Shown in pieces: positions 1 to 5,493 of a DNA stretch of 11,281 nucleotides (position 1 is its first letter; every line of letters begins with the position of its first letter). Under the pieces are notes generated by a model. It saw only the letters and a list, made by a program, of their open reading frames with translations. It searched no databases and was not told where the DNA came from. The DNA is taken from the NCBI GenBank assembly GCA_035405645.1, contig DAONJL010000018.1, positions 29,449-40,729 of the forward strand, in the 5' to 3' direction. The DNA comes from DAONJL01 sp035405645 [NCBI: bacterium]. Its GTDB lineage: Bacteria; JAGOBX01; DAONJL01. The translations under genes were made by a program, and so were the position numbers.

Positions 1-352
1 CATAAAAATTAAAAGAAAAAGAATTTAATTTATATAGAGTATTATTTAATCTATTTAAAATATTTATTTTATCATCTTTTTGATGAATTGTTAAAACATT
101 AGTAAAAAAAGGAGAATAAATATAAATAATAAATTCATTATTTTGATAATATATTTTTCCGATAAAAAAATTATTAATATTATTTGTTTTGGAAATTATA
201 TTTATATTTAATGATGATTCAAAAGAATAAAATTTTTGAATAACAAAAGGATTAAAAATATCTGAAATAGAATCCTGTTTTAGAATGATTCTTTTTTTAG
301 AACAATTATAAAATAAGAATGATATTAAAAAAATTAAGAAAATTTTTTTCAT
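1..352 (-). CDS. Start of a small lipoprotein of unknown function (cut by window edge)
   Basis: The frame begins with the ATG at 352-350, sharing bases with the thiC stop (TAATG), and stays open for 117 codons to the left edge. The N-terminus MKKIFLIFLISFLFYNC is a basic, hydrophobic stretch ending in Cys17, followed by SKKR, which reads as a lipoprotein signal peptide. The box FYNC is not the classic L-A/S-G/A-C, so lipidation is likely but not certain. The rest is rich in Asn, Ile, Phe and Lys. Strands around residues 65-105 (GKIYY, FIIYIYSPF, VLTIHQKDDKINIL) faintly recall the beta pattern of LolA/LolB- or DUF4292-type outer-membrane lipoproteins, but this is only a resemblance. It has no ribosome site of its own, so it is probably translated by coupling to thiC. 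The C-terminus is outside the window. Confidence 0.7.
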   Translation of the reverse strand, partial: MKKIFLIFLISFLFYNCSKKRIILKQDSISDIFNPFVIQKFYSFESSLNINIISKTNNINNFFIGKIYYQNNEFIIYIYSPFFTNVLTIHQKDDKINILNRLNNTLYKLNSFSFNFY

Positions 353-1641
353 TATTTTTCTTCATTTAAAAATTGATTTAATTTTTTAATAGCACATAAA
401 TCAGCACACATTGAACAGGTTTCATTATCAGATAAATTATATTTCTTTCTAAACTTTGAAAATTTATAAGGGTCAATAATATATTTTTTTTGAGTATTCC
501 AATCAAGCATTCTTCGTGCTTTATCAAGTGCATAATTTTTATTAATTATTTTTTTATTGTTTTTTACAATATCAGCTGCTTCTGCTGCAATTTTTGCTGC
601 AATAACACCTTCTTTTACATCATTTATATCAGGTAATTTTAAATGTTCGGCTGGAGTAACATAACATAAAAAATCAGCACCGGCAGCCGCAGCAATAGCA
701 CCACCAATAGCAGAAACAATATGGTCATAACCAGCAGCAGTATCAATAACAAGTGGTCCTAAAACATAAAAAGGCACATTAGCACATAATTTTTTTTGTA
801 ATAATACATTTGCTTCTATTTCATTCATTGGCATATGTCCTGGTCCTTCTATCATTACCTGAACTTTTTCTTTTTTGCATTTTTCAGTTAATTCACCTAA
901 TGTTATTAATTCTGCAATTTGACTTTTATCTGTTGAATCAAAAATACAACCAGGTCTTAATCCATCACCAAGTGATAGTGTTACATCATATTTTTTTGCT
1001 ATTTTTAATACATCATCAAAATATTCATAAAATGGATTTTCTTTATTGTTATAAATCATCCATTCGGCAATAAACGAGCCACCGCGACTAACTATATTTA
1101 ATAATCTTTTATCTTTCTTTAATATATCTAATGCTTTTAATGTGATACCACAATGAATAGTAAAAAAATCAACGCCATCAGCAGCCTGTTTTTCTAATAT
1201 TTCTAAAATCAAAGATTTATCAATAAATTTAATAGCTCCAAATTTTTTTACTGATTCTATTGCTATTTGATAAATAGGAACTGTTCCAACCATAACTGGT
1301 GAATGCTCAATTATTTTCCTTCTAATTAAATCAATATCACCAGCAGTGCTTAAATCCATTACACTATCAGCACCATATTTTACTGCTATTTTTAATTTCT
1401 TTAATTCAAATTTTAAATCAACTCTGTCTTTTGATGTGCCGAGATTTGCATTTATTTTTGTTGATAAACCTTTTCCTATTGCTTTTATCTTTTTAAATTT
1501 ATGATTAACATTTTTTGGAATTACAACATAATTATTTTTTAAATTATTTATTAATTCTTCAAAATTTATAAATTCTTCTTTTGATATTTTTTTTATTATT
1601 TTTATTGTTTCAATATTATCTAAACTTTCAAGTATGGTCAT
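352..1641 (-). CDS. thiC: Phosphomethylpyrimidine synthase ThiC (short type)
   Basis: ThiC is a radical-SAM enzyme that rearranges aminoimidazole ribotide into HMP phosphate, the pyrimidine half of thiamine. The 429-residue protein is the short form, without the long N-terminal domain of the E. coli enzyme. Visible family signatures include VIPKNVNHK (residues 40-48), INANLGTS (63-70), MDLSTAGD (95-102), the GVDFFTIHCG strand (156-165), SRGG (185-188), SLGDGLRPG (223-231), EGPGHMPMNE (265-274) and VTPAEHL (328-334). The C-terminal cluster motif is Cys409-x2-Cys412-x3-Cys416. I chose the ATG at 1641 over an in-frame GTG at 1650, because AAGGTGAT lies just upstream of that ATG and the GTG is itself part of that ribosome site. 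The upstream gene stops at 1647, five bases before the start. No TPP riboswitch is visible ahead of it; the gene is internal to an operon. Confidence 0.97.
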   Translation of the reverse strand: MTILESLDNIETIKIIKKISKEEFINFEELINNLKNNYVVIPKNVNHKFKKIKAIGKGLSTKINANLGTSKDRVDLKFELKKLKIAVKYGADSVMDLSTAGDIDLIRRKIIEHSPVMVGTVPIYQIAIESVKKFGAIKFIDKSLILEILEKQAADGVDFFTIHCGITLKALDILKKDKRLLNIVSRGGSFIAEWMIYNNKENPFYEYFDDVLKIAKKYDVTLSLGDGLRPGCIFDSTDKSQIAELITLGELTEKCKKEKVQVMIEGPGHMPMNEIEANVLLQKKLCANVPFYVLGPLVIDTAAGYDHIVSAIGGAIAAAAGADFLCYVTPAEHLKLPDINDVKEGVIAAKIAAEAADIVKNNKKIINKNYALDKARRMLDWNTQKKYIIDPYKFSKFRKKYNLSDNETCSMCADLCAIKKLNQFLNEEK

Positions 1642-1646
1642 AATAA

Positions 1647-2870
1647 TCACCTTTTGTTTTTTTTATGAGTATATTCTTTTTTAAAATAACTTAATATTTC
1701 ATTAAATTTAATTAAACCAGATTGAGCTTTTTTTAATAATCCTAATTCACTTAATGATTTATTATTCATAATTTCCCAGATAATTGACATTTCAGGAATA
1801 TTTGGCATAGGAATGGAATTCATTGCTTCATCTTTAATAATTACTTTTACTTTATCACTATTTAAAATTTCATCTTTATAAGAATTTATATTAGCAGGAA
1901 TATAACCACCAATATTTCCCATAATAATTCCTGCTTGTTCTGATGTGAAAAATTTTATTACATCTATAACATTTTTCAATTGATTATCAGTTCTTTTTTT
2001 ATTTGTGACATAAATTCCTTTAACACCTAAAAAAGGCGAAATAAAATTATTACCAAATTTAGGGAAAGTAGAAACAGCCCAATTATTTTTTTTAAAAGAA
2101 CCAATAATCCACGGACCAGATATTAAAAACAATGCTCTGTCATCATTAAATAATTCTAATTGATAATCCCACCAACTTTTGCCTAATGGCACTTCTGGCA
2201 CAATTTTATAAACATTTAAAAAAGAATAAGTTAATTTTAATGATTCAACAAGCGGTTCGCTATCAATAATTAATTTATTATTTTCATCAAAAACTCTGCC
2301 ATTAAAAGAATGCACCCATAGAGCATGAAAATAAAAATTATCAATTTCATAAACCAATCCAAATTTATTTTCTTTTGGATTTGTAAATTTAATTGCGCTA
2401 TCAAGAAATTCCTGAAATGTTTCTGGGGGTTTATTCAAATAATTTTTATTGTAAAATAAAATTAAGCATTCGATACTAAAAGGAAGACCATAAAGTAATT
2501 TTTTATTTTTACCATATTTTAAAGCAGTAAGTGAAGATGAAATAAAATTATTAAGAAATCTAAAATCAATATATTCATCTATAGGTATGATAATTTTTTT
2601 TTCAACCCAATAACCAATTTTATCATTAGCCCAGATAAAAATATCAGGACCATTATTTTTATCATAGTTCTTTTCTAATTGAATTAAATATGTATCAGGT
2701 TCATTTTGTAATAATTTGACTTGCGTTAAAGGATTTTTTAGATTATAAATATTAGCGATATATTCTAATGCTTTTTTGTCATTACCACGAAAAGAATGAA
2801 ATAAATAAACAGTATCAGCATTTAAAAAATTTAAAAAAAGATAAAAAAATAGAAAAAATATTTTTAACAT
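1647..2870 (-). CDS. MalE-like extracellular solute-binding protein
   Basis: A family 1 substrate-binding protein of an ABC importer, most like maltose/maltodextrin-binding proteins. The 407-residue precursor starts MLKIFFLFFYLFLNFLNA, a signal peptide probably cut before Asp19. No lipobox Cys is present, which suits a free periplasmic protein. Matches to the MalE pattern are GPDIFIWANDKIGYWVEK (74-91), LILFYNKNYLNKPPETFQEF (136-155), HSFNGRVFDENNK (187-199), LFLISGPWIIGSF (247-259), STFPKFGNNFISPFLGVKGIYV (267-288) and MPNIPEMSIIWEIM (355-368). Longer frames from 2915 bury the signal peptide and overlap the upstream gene, so the ATG one base after that gene's TAG (2874-2872) is preferred. 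It has no clear ribosome site and is likely coupled. No permease or ATPase gene is nearby. The ligand is therefore inferred; the block's thiC leaves a thiamine precursor as an alternative. Confidence 0.88.
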   Translation of the reverse strand: MLKIFFLFFYLFLNFLNADTVYLFHSFRGNDKKALEYIANIYNLKNPLTQVKLLQNEPDTYLIQLEKNYDKNNGPDIFIWANDKIGYWVEKKIIIPIDEYIDFRFLNNFISSSLTALKYGKNKKLLYGLPFSIECLILFYNKNYLNKPPETFQEFLDSAIKFTNPKENKFGLVYEIDNFYFHALWVHSFNGRVFDENNKLIIDSEPLVESLKLTYSFLNVYKIVPEVPLGKSWWDYQLELFNDDRALFLISGPWIIGSFKKNNWAVSTFPKFGNNFISPFLGVKGIYVTNKKRTDNQLKNVIDVIKFFTSEQAGIIMGNIGGYIPANINSYKDEILNSDKVKVIIKDEAMNSIPMPNIPEMSIIWEIMNNKSLSELGLLKKAQSGLIKFNEILSYFKKEYTHKKNKR

Positions 2871-2871
2871 A

Positions 2872-3918
2872 CTAAACATTAAATCTAATATGAACACAAT
2901 CACCATCTTTAACAATATAATTTTTTGGTTCTAAACGAACAATATTATTTTTTTTACATTCTTCAAAAGAGCCATATTTTTTTATGTCATTAAAATGAAC
3001 TACTTCTGCTTTAATAAAACCTTTTGCAATATCAGAATGAATAGCAGCAGCAGCATCAAGAGCAGTTGAATTTTTTGGAATAGCCCAAGCACGAACTTCA
3101 TCTTTCCCAACTGTATAAAAATTTATTAGATTAAGTTTTTTATATATTTCTTTAATAAGTTTGTTTCGACCAGTATCATCGAGACCTAATTCTTTCATAT
3201 ATTCTGCTTGTTCTTCTTTTGATAATTGTGATATTTCAAGTTCTAATTTTGCTTTAATAAAAAAATATGAAAAATTATTTGATTCAAAAAAATCTTTGAT
3301 AAATTTAAAATTTTCTTTTTGTTCAAAATCATCATCCGAATTTAAAATACAAATAATTGGTTTTAATGTAAGAAAAGAATAACTTCTAATTTGTGATAAT
3401 TCATTTTGTGAAAAAGGAAAATTATATAATGGTTTTTCTTTTTCAAGATGTTCTTTTAATTTTTGTAAAAGATTTAATTCAATAGTTTCTATATTAGTTA
3501 ATTTTTGTCCTTTTTTATTAGTTAGTTTTTCAATTCGGTTTTCAACTTTCTTTAAATCATCTAAAATAAAATCAGAAAAAATAATATTAAAATCTTGTTG
3601 TGGATTTATTCGATTTAAATGATGGAGAACATTCTCATTAGTAAAATTTCTTAAGACAATGCAAATTATATCAACATTGTAAAGATTAGAAAGATTATTA
3701 TTATTAAAATCAATAATTTTAATTTTTGAATTAACTTTTTTATCAGGCTGATAAACTTCATTAAGCCAATCAAGATTTTTATCTGGCACATCAATTACTG
3801 CAACATTATTTTCTGATTTTGAAAATGAAATGAGTTCAATATGTGAACCAGTAAAAATATTGAAAAGAGTTGTTTTTCCTGATTGTGAAAAACCATAAAT
3901 ACCTGCTGATAAAATCAT
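2872..3918 (-). CDS. YchF/Obg-like P-loop protein with TGS domain, degenerate switch II
   Basis: The 348-residue protein follows the YchF (OLA1) layout: a P-loop domain at residues 1-120, a helical coiled-coil insert around 115-165, return to the nucleotide domain, then a TGS domain at about 262-347. The TGS part is nearly textbook (FYTVGKDEVRAWAIP, AAIHSDIAKGFIKAEV, KDGDCVHIRFNV). The Walker A motif is GFSQSGKT (9-16). In place of the G4 N-[VM]-x-[ED] it has NSDD (193-196). The canonical DxAGLVxGAxxGxGLGNxFL switch II stretch is absent; the matching place reads IIDFNNNN (68-75). YchF proteins bind ATP or GTP and associate with ribosomes and stress responses; this one is likely a divergent paralogue with altered hydrolysis. 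It has a strong ribosome site (AGAAGGTGA) and overlaps the upstream stop as ATGA. Confidence 0.9.
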   Translation of the reverse strand: MILSAGIYGFSQSGKTTLFNIFTGSHIELISFSKSENNVAVIDVPDKNLDWLNEVYQPDKKVNSKIKIIDFNNNNLSNLYNVDIICIVLRNFTNENVLHHLNRINPQQDFNIIFSDFILDDLKKVENRIEKLTNKKGQKLTNIETIELNLLQKLKEHLEKEKPLYNFPFSQNELSQIRSYSFLTLKPIICILNSDDDFEQKENFKFIKDFFESNNFSYFFIKAKLELEISQLSKEEQAEYMKELGLDDTGRNKLIKEIYKKLNLINFYTVGKDEVRAWAIPKNSTALDAAAAIHSDIAKGFIKAEVVHFNDIKKYGSFEECKKNNIVRLEPKNYIVKDGDCVHIRFNV

Positions 3919-4595
3919 AATTCACCTTCTTTTAATAAATTAAAAAAATAATCAAAATTTTTATTAAAAAAATTAGCAAGTGAATTTAATGAATTATTAA
4001 AATTTTCTTTTGTAATAAATTTATTTATATCATTATTTTCTTCTGTTAGATTATCTTCTATTGTATCACTTATTACTTTTACAGAAAATAATTTAATATT
4101 ATATTTATTACACAAAAAAGCAACAGAAAATAGTTCCATATCAACAGCAACAGCATTAAAATTTCTATTTAATTCAAATCTTTTTTGTTTGCTAAATACA
4201 GCAGAATTTCCAGATACAAAATTTCCAGTAAAATAATTAAGTTTTTTTGCAGCATTTATTATTTTTTGATTATTGCAAGATATTTCAGGATAATTAACAA
4301 TATTAAAATAAGAATAATTATTTTCATTATAAAAATAGCCATTTTCAAATAAGAAAACATTTGTAGGAAAAACAATATCACTTACTTTAAAATCTTTATA
4401 CAACGAACCACATATACCCGTGTGAATTATTATTGCTGGTTTAATTTCATTTATATAGAGAGTAAGATTATAAAGTGAATTAATTAAACCACAATTTAAA
4501 ATTTTGAAATAGTAATTCTTCTCTTTTTTTATATTGTTTTTGATTGCTGATAATTCTGATTTTAATGCTGTAATAAATAAAATATTATAATTCAT
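3915..4595 (-). CDS. MTA/SAH nucleosidase-like protein (PNP/UDP phosphorylase superfamily)
   Basis: The 226-residue protein belongs to the nucleoside phosphorylase superfamily and looks most like 5'-methylthioadenosine/S-adenosylhomocysteine nucleosidase, with futalosine hydrolase as an alternative. Signatures are Glu14 in TALKSEL, aligned with the E. coli catalytic Glu12; HTGICGSL (58-65); FVSGNSAVF (126-134); VAVDMELFSVAFLC (149-162), where Glu154 aligns with the ribose-binding Glu174; and VKVISDT (172-178), whose Asp177 aligns with catalytic Asp197. Lys173 replaces the usual Arg of the RAISD motif. The family cleaves adenine from MTA, SAH and also 5'-deoxyadenosine, the by-product of radical-SAM enzymes such as ThiC in the same operon. 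The start shares bases with the upstream stop (TAATG) and lacks a good ribosome site, so translation is probably coupled. Confidence 0.8.
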   Translation of the reverse strand: MNYNILFITALKSELSAIKNNIKKEKNYYFKILNCGLINSLYNLTLYINEIKPAIIIHTGICGSLYKDFKVSDIVFPTNVFLFENGYFYNENNYSYFNIVNYPEISCNNQKIINAAKKLNYFTGNFVSGNSAVFSKQKRFELNRNFNAVAVDMELFSVAFLCNKYNIKLFSVKVISDTIEDNLTEENNDINKFITKENFNNSLNSLANFFNKNFDYFFNLLKEGEL

Positions 4596-4819
4596 TAATT
4601 GGCAATTTCAACAGATTTTACTTCTGGAAATTCTTCTCGTAATCTTTGTTCAACACCAAATTTTAATGTCATCATTGCACCAGGGCAACCATGACAGGCA
4701 CCTTGAAGTTTTACTTTTACTACACCTTTTTCAAAACTAACAAATTCAATATTACCACCATCTGCTTGTAAATAAGGTGCGATTTCTTCGTTTATATATG
4801 TTTTTATTTTATCTTCCAT
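4595..4819 (-). CDS. NifU C-terminal-domain (Nfu-type) iron-sulfur cluster carrier
   Basis: A single-domain Nfu protein of 74 residues, the usual size of a stand-alone NifU C-terminal domain. Typical features are the helix INEEIAPYLQADGGNIEFV (residues 9-27) and the cluster-binding CHGCPGA (Cys42-x2-Cys45). These are followed by MMTLKFGVEQRLREEFPEV, the conserved helix after the CxxC, and the strand KSVEIAN. Such proteins form dimers that carry a [4Fe-4S] or [2Fe-2S] cluster bridged by the two CxxC pairs and pass it to target enzymes in the cytosol. It is the first gene of the thiC block and has the strongest ribosome site in the window (AAGGAGGA, five bases before the ATG). ThiC, five genes along, is an Fe-S enzyme and a plausible client, but this is an inference from gene order. 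Confidence 0.95.
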   Translation of the reverse strand: MEDKIKTYINEEIAPYLQADGGNIEFVSFEKGVVKVKLQGACHGCPGAMMTLKFGVEQRLREEFPEVKSVEIAN

Positions 4820-4830
4820 ATTTCCTCCTT

Positions 4831-4907
4831 ATTATAATTTTAAAATTTTTTTTTTGTAATTTGATTTCAATATGCAATAAAAACCATTTTTCTTCACATC
4901 TTGTCAA
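4831..4907 (-). promoter_or_regulatory. Probable promoter region of the nfu-thiC block
   Basis: On the minus strand a perfect TTGACA (4907-4902) lies about 85 bases before the nfu start. The -10 box is ambiguous: TTTTAT is found at a 19-base spacing, with nothing better at 17. A second pairing, TTACAA (4859-4854) with a perfect TATAAT (4836-4831) at 17 bases, would start transcription inside the ribosome site, so it is less likely. A promoter somewhere here is expected, since this is the only sizeable gap ahead of six packed genes. Confidence 0.35.
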
Positions 4908-4916
4908 AAAATATTT

Positions 4917-4932
4917 TTATTAACTTATTAAC
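4917..4932. repeat. Perfect 8-bp tandem repeat (TTATTAAC x2)
   Basis: TTATTAAC occurs twice with no spacer, just upstream (for the minus strand) of the TTGACA box of the nfu block. It could be a binding site for a regulator, but in DNA this AT-rich a short repeat may be chance. Confidence 0.3.
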
Positions 4933-5040
4933 TATTTTTTTATTTACTTCATTTGTTGATAATATTTTTTATAATTCTTTATCTAAAAATTCATAACCTT
5001 TTTAAAATTAATAATTTACACAAATAGAGGAGAAAAAATA

Positions 5041-5139
5041 ATGAAAGTCATCAACAACTTTTTCAATAATTTCTTTCTATACAGAATCATAAGCAATAAT
5101 ATTTTTTTTTTCATAATAATAAGAATATTTATACCATAA
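5041..5139 (+). CDS. Possible 32-residue hydrophobic peptide (doubtful)
   Basis: This is the only plus-strand frame in the window with a convincing ribosome site: AGAGGAG at 5026-5032, eight bases before the ATG. A perfect TATAAT (4970-4975) lies upstream, with only a weak -35 (TTCATT, 16-base spacing). The peptide starts MKVINNFFNNFFLY and has an Ile/Phe-rich stretch that could cross a membrane (FFFIIIRIFIP at the C-terminus). It would be divergent from nfu and convergent with the YbjQ-like gene. Nothing in it is recognisable. A competing minus-strand frame through the same bases (5114-5015) starts MKKKILLLMI but lacks a ribosome site. Either may be chance in low-complexity DNA. Confidence 0.25.
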   Translation: MKVINNFFNNFFLYRIISNNIFFFIIIRIFIP

Positions 5140-5173
5140 AAATAAACAATAAGTCAAAGGAAAATAGATATTA

Positions 5174-5479
5174 TTATTCATCAAAATTTACAACAGTACC
5201 ATAAGCAATAATCACAAATTCAAAATTAGGCAAAGTCAAAGTTGAATAAGAAATATTTATAACAGCATCACCATTCATATTTTTCGTTGCTTCTGATAAA
5301 CCGTGATTTATTTTTGACATAGCATCAGAAACACGAAAATTCGACCAGCCCCCTGTTTTTGCAAGATTTTCTTCATTAATTCTGACTTCAGCATGAACAA
5401 TTCCTTTAATTTTATATTTCACTGGAATATCACCTGTTGATAAAATTACTTTTTTTTCATTTTCCTTTGATTCAAACAT
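5174..5479 (-). CDS. Small YbjQ/DUF74-like protein
   Basis: A 101-residue soluble protein with no signal peptide. The C-terminal half carries the pattern seen in YbjQ-type (DUF74, 'heavy-metal-binding') proteins: an amphipathic helix SDAMSKINHGLSEATKNM (51-68), then GDAVINISYS (70-79, compare GADAVIGV), then a closing strand FVIIAYGTVV (88-97, compare the GTAV ending). YbjQ proteins form a pentameric ring; their biological role is poorly known, and the metal-binding name is weakly founded. The gene follows glgE after 13 bases, with its ribosome site (AGAAGGTG) touching the glgE stop, so the two are almost certainly co-transcribed. Whether it has any role in glucan metabolism cannot be judged from sequence. 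Confidence 0.65.
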   Translation of the reverse strand: MFESKENEKKVILSTGDIPVKYKIKGIVHAEVRINEENLAKTGGWSNFRVSDAMSKINHGLSEATKNMNGDAVINISYSTLTLPNFEFVIIAYGTVVNFDE

Positions 5480-5493
5480 TTAATAACACCTTC

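Larger units (their letters stand above)
4820..5173. other. 354-base gap between nfu and the YbjQ-like gene
   Basis: Apart from the promoter candidate, the tandem repeat and the doubtful plus-strand peptide listed separately, this stretch is plain AT-rich DNA. I see no GC-containing hairpin with a T-run that would serve as a terminator for the block ending at 5174, no tRNA and no riboswitch. Confidence 0.6.

Noticed and set aside
810-1073. An 87-codon plus-strand open frame opposite thiC
   Set aside because: The minus strand encodes highly conserved ThiC motifs here. The plus frame gives a Leu/Phe/His-rich product typical of a shadow frame.
1642-1650. GTG start at 1650 for thiC, adding three residues
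   Set aside because: That GTG is part of the AAGGTGAT ribosome site serving the ATG at 1641, and the extra residues do not match the family.
2871-2915. Earlier ATG at 2915 for the binding protein
   Set aside because: It overlaps the end of the YchF-like gene, has no ribosome site and would put 15 residues in front of a complete signal peptide.
4941-5040. Replication origin or DnaA boxes in the AT-rich gap
   Set aside because: No good TTATNCACA match or cluster is present; the high AT content is general for this genome.
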